From NCBI GenBank assembly GCA_025455245.1, contig JALOMX010000052.1, positions 1 through 9,433 of the forward strand: 9,433 nucleotides of DNA, in the 5' to 3' direction. Positions 1 through 6,525 of this stretch are shown one piece after another. The translations under genes and the position numbers were made by a program. Every line of letters begins with the position of its first letter. Within the stretch, counting starts at the first letter, position 1. This DNA comes from Chitinophagaceae bacterium. GTDB taxonomy: Bacteria; Bacteroidota; Bacteroidia; Chitinophagales; Chitinophagaceae. The notes under the pieces were generated by a model, which was given only the letters and a program-made list of their open reading frames with translations, ran no database searches and was not told where the DNA came from.

Positions 1-380
1 AACTCACGGGCCGAGGTAAACAGGATGGTGCTGCTGTTTTGCCAGGCAGTCAGGTTATCGGCGGCAGAATGAAAAGTGAGTCTTTTGGGCATACCGCCTT
101 CCGAAGGCATCACAAAAACATCGTTGTTACCAAAACGAGCGCCCGAAAAGGCAATCATTTTGCCATCCGGACTGAAAAGCGGGTTGGCCTCATACCCTTC
201 ATGTACGGTGAGGCGGGCTGCACGGCCACCTGCAGCAGGTACCGTCCAGATATCACCCTGAAAAGAAAAGGCAATAACAGAACCATTGTTATTGATGGCC
301 GGATGACGAAGCAGCAGAGGCTGTGCCATGGCGGCAAAACACGAAATAACAGATACAAAAAGCAAAGTTGTTTTTTTCAT
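1..380 (-). CDS. Tricorn-like S41 family protease, N-terminal fragment (runs off the left edge)
   Basis: Reading the minus strand from the ATG at 380-378 gives 126 codons to the window edge with no stop. Residues 1-19 form a Sec signal peptide: Lys-Lys, a hydrophobic core, then Ala-Met-Ala just before Gln20. After it comes beta-propeller sequence: HPAINNNGSVIAFSFQGDIW at 26-45, then VPAAGG, RLTVHEGYEANPLFSPDGK and MIAFSGARFGNNDVFVMPSEGG, ending in KRLTFHS. The SPDGK and 'DIW/DVFVMPxEGG' pattern is that of PD40/TolB-like blades. The opening segment matches what I know of Bacteroidota Tricorn homologues, secreted proteins of roughly 1000-1100 residues with two propellers, a PDZ domain and an S41 serine protease domain. 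The protease domain is outside the window, so that assignment is inference; a TolB/DPP-like propeller protein is the alternative. The gene is divergent from the pseudouridine synthase gene, with 152 bases between the start codons. No TAnnTTTG box was found upstream. Confidence 0.75.
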   Translation of the reverse strand, partial: MKKTTLLFVSVISCFAAMAQPLLLRHPAINNNGSVIAFSFQGDIWTVPAAGGRAARLTVHEGYEANPLFSPDGKMIAFSGARFGNNDVFVMPSEGGMPKRLTFHSAADNLTAWQNSSTILFTSARE

Positions 381-532
381 AAAGCCGATAATCTTTTTTG
401 CAGCATAATTAGCAGAAAACAGGAAAGCGGCAATGTACAATAATCAATCATCAGGCCATAGCCTTTTATCCCGATTCCTGAAAAAACCTACTTTGCATAT
501 GTCTTTTATCTGGGAAAGAATACATTGCAAAC

Positions 533-1108
533 ATGAAGTATGATTATTACCTTTTCTACAAACCTTTCCAGGTACTCTGCCAGTTTTCGCCCGAAGGCAA
601 CAAGAAAACACTGGCTGATTTTTTAGAGGTTCCCAAAGATGTGTACCCGGTGGGCAGGCTCGACTACGATAGCGAAGGATTGCTGCTGCTAACCAACGAT
701 AAAAGCCTGAATGCGCAAATGCTTACACCCGGCAAAAGCCACGAACGGGAATATTGGGTACAGGTAGAGGGTGCCATTACCCATGAAGCCCTGACACTTT
801 TATCAAAAGGGGTAACCATACGTATTGATGGCAAAGAGCACCATACTTTACCTGCCAAAGCCCGGCAATTGGAAACGGCACCCGACCTCCCTGAACGCAA
901 CCCGCCCATTCGCTACCGTGCCCAAATCCCCACAAGCTGGATAAGCCTTACCCTTACCGAAGGCAAAAACCGGCAGGTGCGCCGCATGACGGCGGCGGTG
1001 GGTTTTCCCACTTTAAGGCTGGTAAGGTGGCGGATTGGAAAAGTCAATTTGAAAGGTCTTGAGCCCGGAAATTACCGTACCTGCCCAAAATCGGAATTGC
1101 AGTTATAG
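533..1108 (+). CDS. rluE: 23S rRNA pseudouridine synthase, RluE type (RsuA/RluB/E/F family)
   Basis: This 191-residue protein isomerises a uridine in 23S rRNA; E. coli RluE acts on U2457. The visible family signatures are YYLFYKPFQVLCQF at 5-18 and the catalytic loop VGRLDYDSEGLLLLTND at 40-56, with Asp44 as the predicted nucleophile. Further on are HEREYWVQVEG in the 70s and the C-terminal binding motif LTEGKNRQVRRMTAAVGFPT followed by LRLVR. There is no N-terminal S4 domain, which separates it from RsuA, RluB and RluF and points to RluE. The start gives the canonical N-terminus and there is no earlier in-frame candidate that looks better. A near-miss promoter word, TACTTTG at 489-495, lies about 40 bases upstream, one base short of the Bacteroidota -7 consensus. 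The gene seems monocistronic, with 177 bases to the next start. The exact target uridine is inferred from family only. Confidence 0.88.
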   Translation: MKYDYYLFYKPFQVLCQFSPEGNKKTLADFLEVPKDVYPVGRLDYDSEGLLLLTNDKSLNAQMLTPGKSHEREYWVQVEGAITHEALTLLSKGVTIRIDGKEHHTLPAKARQLETAPDLPERNPPIRYRAQIPTSWISLTLTEGKNRQVRRMTAAVGFPTLRLVRWRIGKVNLKGLEPGNYRTCPKSELQL

Positions 1109-1285
1109 AAAACAAAGGGATTGACTACAACCAACCGATGTTTTCAATATTTCTAATTTAACCATTTGAAAAAGCCCGGTTTATTGGCATTGCCGAAACA
1201 GGGATAAACTTTCCATGAATACCAAAATAAAATTCAAGCCTTATCTTACACCATCCTTAAAGAAATTCCAGTACAATTGAACCTT

Positions 1286-2287
1286 ATGAACAGTGAAATA
1301 ATCATTTATAAAAACCGTGAAGGTGATATTAAAATTGACGTAAGGCTTGAGGAGGAAACTGTTTGGCTTTCACAGGACCAAATGGCAACCTTGTTTGGCA
1401 AAAGCAGAAGCACTGTGGCAGAGCATATTGCCAATGTGTTTGAGGAGAGCGAATTGGAGCAAAATCGAACTTGTCGGAAATTCCGACAGGTTCGGATGGA
1501 AGGTAACAGGGAGGTTGAAAGAGACATTGACCACTACAATCTGGATGTCATCATTTCGGTAGGCTACCGGGTAAAATCACCTCAGGGCACCCAATTCCGT
1601 ATTTGGGCAACCCAAAGGCTCAAGGAATATATTATCAAGGGATTTGCCCTGAATGATGACCGATTTAAGCGTGGCAATTCTATGAACTATTTCAACGAAT
1701 TGCAGGAACGTATCCGGGAAATACGTCTTTCAGAACGGTTCTTTTATCAAAAAATCAAGGACATATATACAACAAGCATTGATTACGACCCTAAAGATGA
1801 AAAGACGATTGAATTCTTTAAAGTGGTTCAAAACAAACTTTTATGGGCCATCAGTCAGCAAACGGCAGCCGAGTTGGTCTACCGGAGGGCAGATGCTACC
1901 CTGCCATTGATGGGTATGCAATCGTATGACAAGAAAGGATCAATGTCCATAAAAAAGTCGGACATAAGCATTGCCAAAAACTACCTGAACGAAGATGAAA
2001 TGAAATTGCTCGGGCTTTTAGTAGAACAATATCTGGCATTTGCTGAAACGATGGCTCAGCAACGCATACCTATGTATATGAAAGACTGGATTGAGCGTTT
2101 GGATTCCATTCTGCAATTAAACGGAAGGGAATTGCTGAACCATGCAGGCAAAATCAGTCACGAAATGGCTTTGAAAAAATCAGGTGAAGAATTTGAAAAA
2201 TACCGGCTTGTTCAAAAAGCTGTTGAAAAAGAACAGAGCTTAAAGGAACTGGAAGAAGACATCAAGAAACTTACATCTCAAGGTTAA
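1286..2287 (+). CDS. Virulence RhuM family protein (PF13310-like)
   Basis: A 333-residue protein. Residues 22-58 (EEETVWLSQDQMATLFGKSR and on) resemble an N-terminal helix-turn-helix-like segment. The family core follows: RTCRKFRQVR at 61-70, HYNLDVIISVGYRVKSPQGT at 83-102, QFRIWATQRLKEYIIKGFAL at 103-122, IYTTSIDYDPKDEKTIEFFK near 160-179, and KNYLNEDEM near 231. The C-terminus, from about 298, is charged and probably coiled coil. RhuM was named from a Salmonella pathogenicity island; homologues are common in mobile and defence-rich regions, often between type I restriction genes, and their biochemical role is not established. Here it stands alone between rluE and rplM with no hsd genes nearby. 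I chose the ATG at 1286 over the in-frame TTG at 1277 because ATG is stronger and the extra residues add nothing. Oddity: codons 61-70 lie in a near-perfect palindrome at 1466-1494. By eye the gene looks more AT-rich than its neighbours, which would fit transfer. Confidence 0.85.
   Translation: MNSEIIIYKNREGDIKIDVRLEEETVWLSQDQMATLFGKSRSTVAEHIANVFEESELEQNRTCRKFRQVRMEGNREVERDIDHYNLDVIISVGYRVKSPQGTQFRIWATQRLKEYIIKGFALNDDRFKRGNSMNYFNELQERIREIRLSERFFYQKIKDIYTTSIDYDPKDEKTIEFFKVVQNKLLWAISQQTAAELVYRRADATLPLMGMQSYDKKGSMSIKKSDISIAKNYLNEDEMKLLGLLVEQYLAFAETMAQQRIPMYMKDWIERLDSILQLNGRELLNHAGKISHEMALKKSGEEFEKYRLVQKAVEKEQSLKELEEDIKKLTSQG
1466..1494. repeat. Odd-centred palindrome inside the RhuM coding sequence
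   Basis: The left arm CGAACTTGTCGGAA (1466-1479) and right arm TTCCGACAGGTTCG (1481-1494) are reverse complements except for one T/G position (1471/1489), centred on the A at 1480. It encodes the RTCRKFRQVR motif of RhuM. As RNA it could fold with a small loop; as DNA it looks like a dimeric protein-binding site. Confidence 0.7.
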
Positions 2288-2360
2288 CCTCCATCAGAAA
2301 CACAAAAAATTACCCTTCCAAATGCTGAATGTGCCCGAAAATCTTTGGGCAAGCATACTC

Positions 2361-2385
2361 AATTAAATTTTTTGTTTAATTTTTT
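2361..2385 (+). terminator. Possible weak intrinsic terminator after the RhuM gene
   Basis: AATTAAA (2361-2367) pairs with TTTAATT (2375-2381) across a 7-base T-rich loop and runs into a T tract ending at 2385. The stem is only A-T pairs, so stability is doubtful. The position, after rhuM and before the rplM promoter, is right. Confidence 0.35.
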
Positions 2386-2437
2386 ATTGAAAACCAACCA
2401 CTTACAAATGCACCTCAAAAAAATAGTCTTCAAATTG

Positions 2438-2469
2438 CTTGTTATATCCATTGATCACGCCTACCTTTG
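2438..2469 (+). promoter_or_regulatory. Bacteroidota-type promoter of the rplM operon
   Basis: TACCTTTG at 2462-2469 is an exact match to the Bacteroidota -7 word TAnnTTTG. CTTG at 2438-2441, 20 bases upstream, is a reasonable -33 element (consensus TTTG). Transcription would start near 2475, leaving a leader of about 55 bases before the rplM ATG. Confidence 0.68.
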
Positions 2470-2488
2470 CGGCCCAAATTAATAAACC

Positions 2489-2517
2489 GGGTATTGCACG
2501 GGATGGCGGTAATACCC
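2489..2517 (+). promoter_or_regulatory. rplM leader hairpin, candidate L13 autoregulatory element
   Basis: GGGTATT (2489-2495) pairs perfectly with AATACCC (2511-2517), enclosing a 15-base G-rich loop. The hairpin begins about 14 bases after the predicted transcription start and ends 14 bases before the rplM start codon, so nearly the whole leader is the hairpin plus a short A-rich spacer. L13 leaders that repress their own operon are known in Firmicutes, and I recall a Bacteroidia L13 leader candidate being described. Whether this one matches that model needs a covariance search. Confidence 0.5.
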
Positions 2518-2531
2518 ACAAAAAACAAGTA

Positions 2532-2975
2532 ATGAGTAAACTACATTTCACAACCAAGCATGCGAATGCGGCTACCGTACAGCGTACGTGGTATGTTGTA
2601 GACGGTACCAATCAAACCGTTGGTCGCATGTGTGCCCGCATTGCAGCCGTGCTGCGCGGCAAAACCAAAGCGTACTACACGCCCCACGTTGACTGTGGTG
2701 ATTTTGTCATTGTAATTAATGCCGACAAGGTGGCTTTCACCGGCAACAAGCTCGAGCAAAAGCTTTATCAGAACTTCAGCGGATACCCCGGTGGTCTGCG
2801 CGAAGAAGCTGCCGGCGATTTGCTGAAGCGTCGCCCCGAAGCTATTATTGAGCGTGCCGTAAAGGGAATGCTGCCTAAAAACAGGCTCGGACGCAAGATG
2901 TACAAGAAACTGTTTGTTTATGCCGGTGCCGAGCATCCGCATGCTGCACAAAATCCAAAAGAACTGAAGTTCTAA
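2532..2975 (+). CDS. rplM: 50S ribosomal protein L13
   Basis: This 147-residue protein is the bacterial L13 (uL13), an early-assembling large-subunit protein. Visible hallmarks are [20 protein letters not shown] at 20-39, [20 protein letters not shown] at 41-60, and the C-terminal signature with [20 protein letters not shown] at 111-130 followed by AGAEHPH. The ATG at 2532 gives [10 protein letters not shown], typical for Bacteroidota. An in-frame TTG at 2439 would lengthen it by 31 codons, but it lies at the -33/-7 promoter region and upstream of the predicted transcript start, so I reject it. It is the first gene of an rplM-rpsI-rpsB cluster, with 37 bases to rpsI. The leader hairpin just upstream suggests feedback control by L13. 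Confidence 0.96.
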   Translation: MSKLHFTTKHANAATVQRTWYVVDGTNQTVGRMCARIAAVLRGKTKAYYTPHVDCGDFVIVINADKVAFTGNKLEQKLYQNFSGYPGGLREEAAGDLLKRRPEAIIERAVKGMLPKNRLGRKMYKKLFVYAGAEHPHAAQNPKELKF

Positions 2976-3007
2976 AAATTCCAAATTTCCAAATTCCAAA
3001 TTCCAAA
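2976..3007. repeat. AAATTCC tandem words between rplM and rpsI
   Basis: The intergenic gap is almost entirely four copies of AAATTCC (one with an extra T: AAATTCC, AAATTTCC, AAATTCC, AAATTCC) followed by AAA. The copies start at 2976, 2983, 2991 and 2998. No function is evident; it acts as an A-rich spacer before the rpsI ATG at 3013. Confidence 0.8.
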
Positions 3008-3012
3008 ATATA

Positions 3013-3402
3013 ATGGAAAAACAAAAAAACGCAGTTGGACGCCGTAAAGAAGCGGTAACCCGTATTTTCCTGAGCAGGGGCAACGGTACCATCACGGTGA
3101 ACGACAAAGACTACAAGGTTTATTTTCCCCTTGTGTATTTACAAAATCAGGTAGAGCTGCCTTTGAAAACCGTTGAAGGCCTCGACAAGTTTGATGTAAA
3201 AGTGAACGCTGCCGGTGGCGGTATTAAAGGACAGGCCGAAGCTACCAAGCTGGGTATTGCCCGTGCCCTTATTGAGGTGAACGAGGAATACAAGCCCGCG
3301 TTGAAAGCCGCAGGTTTGCTGACCCGCGATCCCCGTGGTGTTGAACGTAAAAAACCAGGTAAGAAGAAAGCACGTAAGAGCTATCAGTTCTCTAAGCGCT
3401 AA
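3013..3402 (+). CDS. rpsI: 30S ribosomal protein S9
   Basis: This 129-residue protein is bacterial S9 (uS9), whose C-terminal tail reaches the P-site tRNA. It shows the N-terminal NAVGRRKEAVTRIFLSRGNG at 6-25, the signature NAAGGGIKGQAEATKLGIAR at 65-84, and LLTRDPRGVERKKPGKKKAR at 102-121. The invariant terminal Lys-Arg pair (SKR) is intact. The length is normal for the family. It follows rplM by 37 bases made of AAATTCC words and precedes rpsB by 89 bases that form competing inverted repeats. Co-transcription from the rplM promoter is the natural reading, as no TAnnTTTG box stands in front of it. Confidence 0.97.
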   Translation: MEKQKNAVGRRKEAVTRIFLSRGNGTITVNDKDYKVYFPLVYLQNQVELPLKTVEGLDKFDVKVNAAGGGIKGQAEATKLGIARALIEVNEEYKPALKAAGLLTRDPRGVERKKPGKKKARKSYQFSKR

Positions 3403-3413
3403 AAGGTTTTACG

Positions 3414-3484
3414 GTTTGTGGTTTATTGTTTATGGTTCTTTTCCATTGCAATCAAACAACAAACCACAAACAATAAACAATAAA
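3414..3484. repeat. Two mutually exclusive inverted repeats between rpsI and rpsB
   Basis: Pairing A: GTTTGTGGTTT (3414-3424) matches AAACCACAAAC (3461-3471), extended after one mismatch by TTGTTT/AAACAA (3426-3431 with 3454-3459). Pairing B: TTTATTGTTTA (3422-3432) matches TAAACAATAAA (3474-3484). Both use 3422-3431, so only one can form at a time. Pairing B ends seven bases before the rpsB ATG. The sequence is built of low-complexity TTTATTG/GTTTGTG words. Confidence 0.6.
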
Positions 3485-3491
3485 ATAAATC

Positions 3492-4400
3492 ATGGAACAA
3501 AATACATCATTACAACAACAGCTGCTTGATGCAGGCGTACACTTTGGTCACCTCAAGAAAAAGTGGAACCCAAAAATGTTGCCTTACATTTTTGCTGAAA
3601 AGAAAGGTATCCACATCATCGACCTCAACAAAACCGTTGAAGGCTTACAGGATGCTGCCGCCGCATTGAAGCAAATTGCAAAGAGTGGTCGCAAGATCAT
3701 GTTTGTGGCTACCAAAAAGCAGGCAAAAGAAATCGTAACCGAATGCGCACAGCGTGTTAACATGCCCTACGTGACCGAGCGTTGGTTGGGTGGCATGCTT
3801 ACCAACTTCAACACCGTTCGTAAGAGCGTGAAGAAAATGCAAAGCATTGAAAAAATGCTGAACGATGGTACGCTTGACAGCATCACCAAAAAGGAGCGCC
3901 TCACTTTGACCCGTGATAAGGAGAAAATGGAGAAAGTACTTGGCGGTATTGCCCAAATGAGCCGTACTCCCGCAGCCCTTTTCATGGTCGATATCGGCCA
4001 TGAGCACATTGCGCTCGCCGAAGCCAAGCGTCTCAACATTACCACATTTGGTATGGTTGATACCAACTGCGACCCCAATAAAGTGGATTTCGCTATCCCT
4101 GCAAACGACGATGCAACCAAGAGCATCGCCATCATTGTAAATTACCTGACCGCAGCTATTGCCGAAGGTCTTGAAGAGCGTCAGGCAAGCAAGGATGAAG
4201 AAACAGAAGAGGAAGTAGCGGAAAACACCCGGAATTTTGATATTGAAGGCGGAGAAGCTGAACGCGAGCGTGGCGGCAGGGGCCGTGGCCGTGGCAATGC
4301 CGGTGGCGGTGCTCCCGGAGCCGGCGGTGGTGGTCAGCGTCGTCGCGGAACCGGTGGCGGTGCAGCGGGTGGCGGTCGTCGCCCGGGCGGTGGTCGTTAA
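3492..4400 (+). CDS. rpsB: 30S ribosomal protein S2 with a C-terminal RGG/Gly-Arg tail
   Basis: A 302-residue S2 (uS2), the late-assembling protein that joins the small-subunit head and body and is needed for S1 binding. Motifs include [20 protein letters not shown] at 11-30, [19 protein letters not shown] at 32-50, [19 protein letters not shown] at 94-112, [20 protein letters not shown] at 163-182, and [20 protein letters not shown] at 189-208, then the closing helix [20 protein letters not shown] at 211-230. A normal S2 ends soon after this. Here an acidic linker ([10 protein letters not shown], 235-244) leads to a 44-residue tail from 259 to 302. The tail is almost only Gly, Arg, Ala and Pro, with RGG and GRG repeats like those of RNA-binding RGG boxes. 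Its coding DNA is strongly GC-rich. It is the last gene before a strong terminator. Confidence 0.96.
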   Translation: MEQNTSLQQQLLDAGVHFGHLKKKWNPKMLPYIFAEKKGIHIIDLNKTVEGLQDAAAALKQIAKSGRKIMFVATKKQAKEIVTECAQRVNMPYVTERWLGGMLTNFNTVRKSVKKMQSIEKMLNDGTLDSITKKERLTLTRDKEKMEKVLGGIAQMSRTPAALFMVDIGHEHIALAEAKRLNITTFGMVDTNCDPNKVDFAIPANDDATKSIAIIVNYLTAAIAEGLEERQASKDEETEEEVAENTRNFDIEGGEAERERGGRGRGRGNAGGGAPGAGGGGQRRRGTGGGAAGGGRRPGGGR

Positions 4401-4425
4401 TTCAGCCGATAAGTTCTTTTCATAC

Positions 4426-4467
4426 GATGTGCCGGTTTTTACACAATAAAAACGGCACATCATTTTT
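4426..4467 (+). terminator. Intrinsic terminator after rpsB
   Basis: GATGTGCCGGTTTTTA (4426-4441) pairs with TAAAAACGGCACATC (4447-4461) with a single-base bulge and a 5-base loop. It is followed by ATTTTT. The long stem and T run make it a convincing Rho-independent terminator, closing the rplM-rpsI-rpsB unit. Confidence 0.85.
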
Positions 4468-4583
4468 AGGACATTTCTTACTGATAATAAAATGCTAACA
4501 TCGGGCAAATACCCTTTTGGAGAACTTTGCCGTTTGCATGATGTATTCAATTTCAAATATCAACTTTTAAATATTAAATTTTT

Positions 4584-5423
4584 ATGTCAACAGTAGCTAT
4601 TACAGCCGCCGATATTAATAAACTTCGTCAGGCTACCGGTGCCGGAATGATGGATTGCCGTAAAGCACTTACCGAAACCAATGGTGATTTTGAAGCTGCT
4701 ATCGACTGGTTGCGTAAGCAGGGACAAAAAATTGCCGCCAAGCGCAGCGACCGCGAAGCCAAGGAAGGTGTGGTGATTGCACAAACAACTGCCGATAACA
4801 AAGCCGGTATCGTTGTATGTGTTAGTTGCGAAACCGACTTCGTTAGCAAGAATGCAGATTTTGTGGCTTTTGCCCAAAGCATTGCCGATGCAGCTATTGC
4901 CCATAATGTAAAAAATGCAGATGAGCTGAATGAAGTTACCATCAACGGAACAAAGGTTTCTGAGCTGATAAACGATAAACTGGCTGCCATCGGAGAAAAG
5001 ATCGGCATTACCAACGTGAGCCGCATTGACGCCGAGTATGTAGCGTCCTATATCCATGGAGCAAACCGCATTGGTGTATTGGTTGGATTCAACGGAAATG
5101 CAGAGGCTGTTGGTAAGGATGTAGCCATGCAGATCGCCGCAATGAACCCCCTTGCCCTGAATCCGGAAAGCGTAAGCGCAGATGTGGTGGCCCGTGAAAA
5201 AGCCATTGTCATGGAAACCATGCAAAACGATCCCAAGATGGCCGGCAAGCCCGAAGAAATGCTTTCCAAAATTGCAGATGGCAAACTCGGGGCATTCTTT
5301 AAAGAGAATACCCTGCTTGCACAGCCTTTTGTAAAGGATGCGGCCCTTACGGTTGAAGCTTATGTAAAAACAGCCGGCGCCGACCTGAAGGTGACCGATT
5401 TCAAGCGGGTAGCTTTAGGATAA
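4584..5423 (+). CDS. tsf: Elongation factor Ts
   Basis: This 279-residue protein is the guanine nucleotide exchange factor for EF-Tu. The N-terminal UBA-like domain spans about 1-50 (ITAADINKLRQATGAGMMDC at 6-25, then RKALTETNGD). The core contact motif CETDFVSKNADFVAFAQ starts at 82, with the TDFV residues (84-87) that disrupt the EF-Tu Mg2+/GDP site. The second core half includes HGANRIGVLVGFNG, AMQIAAMNPLAL and DPKMAGKPEEML, then FFKENTLLAQPFVKD. Length and domain order are normal. The ATG at 4584 follows an AT-rich leader. Because a terminator separates it from rpsB, it probably has its own promoter. GAACTTTG at 4522-4529 is one mismatch from TAnnTTTG but has no good -33 partner, so I list it only as a possibility. 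Confidence 0.97.
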   Translation: MSTVAITAADINKLRQATGAGMMDCRKALTETNGDFEAAIDWLRKQGQKIAAKRSDREAKEGVVIAQTTADNKAGIVVCVSCETDFVSKNADFVAFAQSIADAAIAHNVKNADELNEVTINGTKVSELINDKLAAIGEKIGITNVSRIDAEYVASYIHGANRIGVLVGFNGNAEAVGKDVAMQIAAMNPLALNPESVSADVVAREKAIVMETMQNDPKMAGKPEEMLSKIADGKLGAFFKENTLLAQPFVKDAALTVEAYVKTAGADLKVTDFKRVALG

Positions 5424-5446
5424 TTCATATAACTTAACATAAGCCA

Positions 5447-5484
5447 AAAGCGCCATCGGGAAATATCCGGTGGCGTTTTCTTTT
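5447..5484. terminator. Bidirectional-looking terminator between tsf and the convergent DUF6089 gene
   Basis: CGCCATCGG (5451-5459) pairs with CCGGTGGCG (5467-5475), a 9-bp stem with one G-T wobble and a 7-base loop. The plus-strand product is followed by TTTTCTTTT (5476-5484). On the minus strand the same stem is followed by a shorter TTTTGG, so it can serve both tsf and the convergent gene. Confidence 0.8.
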
Positions 5485-5564
5485 ACAACAACCCTAAAGC
5501 GGCTTTGTATCAGAAAAGAAGTATTGATCCAAACGAAACGGTGAAAATCCGGATGGAAAGGCGA

Positions 5565-6416
5565 TTAACGCGTTGGGGGACAGTTATACGAAGTAAGGTT
5601 TATGGTGATACCAAGGCTTAAGGTAACATATTGATCCTTCCTTGTGCTGATGCCTCTTTGCCTTCCTTTTATTCCTATCGGAACCGCTGTTACTTCGTAG
5701 CTGCGGTCCTGTAACAACATAGCCGGTGACATGTCGCCATTCGGCAAAGGCTCAAAGGCATCGAGACCGGCATAGGTGGTACTTACATCATCGAGATAAT
5801 CGGTGGTGGTAAACCGGTGGAGAAGCTCAAGGGTTACATTCGTTTTTGGGGTAAGGTTGTACTTAATGCCGATTCCCAAAGGAAATACAAAGGCCATCGT
5901 TCCATATTCTTTCCGGTCAGGAAAAGCAGCACTGCCCTGTCCTTCGGTTCCAAGGGGGCGTAAATAATACTTGTCGCCATTGAGGAATGCGTAAGGATCG
6001 TACGTAAAAAATCCCATACCAAGGGTGGTATAAGGCGTAAACCTGAAATCCTTGTCTCCCGGTATAAACCTGAAAAAATTGAAATCGCCAAGCACGGCAA
6101 GCTCCGCAATATTGGTATTGAAGCTCAGGTTTCTGAGTTTCTGAGCTTCATTTTCGCTGTAAATATCACTATACCCGAGTTGGGCAAAAGTGCCCTGAAC
6201 CCTGAGGGCAATATAATCACCGAATTGTTTTCTGAATAAGGCGGAAACGGACAGTTTAGGCCGGTTCAGGCTAGCCCGTGTATTGAGGTCGCCGAAATAA
6301 TGTGCGGCGCCCACGGCTACCCCAAATTCACCCTCCAATACATTGGCTTCCCTGAATTGGGCTTTTGCAGATGTAAAAACAAGCATCCATAAAATCCCGG
6401 TTATCCATTTCATCAT
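5565..6416 (-). CDS. DUF6089 family outer-membrane beta-barrel protein
   Basis: A 283-residue exported protein of unknown function. With the start at 6416 it begins MMKWITGILWMLVFTSAKAQ, a clear signal peptide with Ala-Lys-Ala before Gln20. The mature part opens with EANVLEGEFGVAVGAAHYFG and DLNTRASLNRPKLS, the DUF6089 hallmark. It continues with alternating beta strands (ALFRKQFGDYIALRVQGTFA, FFRFIPGDKDFRFTPYTTLG, FVFPLGIGIKYNLTPKTNVT) and ends in YVTLSLGITINLTSYN. This pattern fits a small outer-membrane barrel. An upstream in-frame ATG at 6479 would put 21 residues before the signal peptide, so I prefer 6416 (6413 is also possible). It converges on tsf across a shared terminator and is divergent from the FAH gene. 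DUF6089 proteins occur widely in Bacteroidota, sometimes near BamA or isoprenoid genes, but none is here. Confidence 0.8.
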   Translation of the reverse strand: MMKWITGILWMLVFTSAKAQFREANVLEGEFGVAVGAAHYFGDLNTRASLNRPKLSVSALFRKQFGDYIALRVQGTFAQLGYSDIYSENEAQKLRNLSFNTNIAELAVLGDFNFFRFIPGDKDFRFTPYTTLGMGFFTYDPYAFLNGDKYYLRPLGTEGQGSAAFPDRKEYGTMAFVFPLGIGIKYNLTPKTNVTLELLHRFTTTDYLDDVSTTYAGLDAFEPLPNGDMSPAMLLQDRSYEVTAVPIGIKGRQRGISTRKDQYVTLSLGITINLTSYNCPPTR

Positions 6417-6479
6417 ATCCCGTGCAAAATAAATAATACTGCCCTTTAAAACGGTAAAAACGGCGGTTTGGTATTCCAC

Positions 6480-6522
6480 AATCGGGCTTTGATTGTTAAA
6501 AGCCTGATCCTATGGCCCGATT
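6480..6522. repeat. Operator-like inverted repeat in the divergent DUF6089/FAH intergenic region
   Basis: AATCGGGC (6480-6487) and GCCCGATT (6515-6522) are perfect 8-base reverse complements 27 bases apart. Nested between them, GGCTTT (6485-6490) pairs with AAAGCC (6499-6504). The element ends three bases before the predicted -7 box at 6526, occupying the -33 region, where a regulator could bind. Confidence 0.45.
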
Positions 6523-6525
6523 AAT

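Noticed and set aside
39..443. 134-codon plus-strand frame at the left end
   Set aside because: Antisense to the Tricorn-like gene, whose signal peptide and propeller blades are clear on the minus strand.
1277..1285. TTG start for RhuM three codons upstream
   Set aside because: The ATG at 1286 is a better initiator, and the extra residues match nothing in the family.
2439..2531. 31-codon N-terminal extension of L13 from an in-frame TTG
   Set aside because: It overlaps the -33/-7 promoter and the leader hairpin, starts upstream of the predicted transcript, and L13 homologues begin near the ATG at 2532.
2976..3007. CRISPR-like array from the AAATTCC words
   Set aside because: The units are 7-8 bases and contiguous, with no spacers, so it is a simple tandem repeat.
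2541..3107. 188-codon minus-strand frame across rplM and rpsI
   Set aside because: Shadow of two certain ribosomal protein genes, with no recognisable domain.
3645..4556. 303-codon minus-strand frame across rpsB
   Set aside because: It is antisense to rpsB; its low-complexity Thr/Ala run is the reverse of the Gly-Arg tail codons, and it has no family features.
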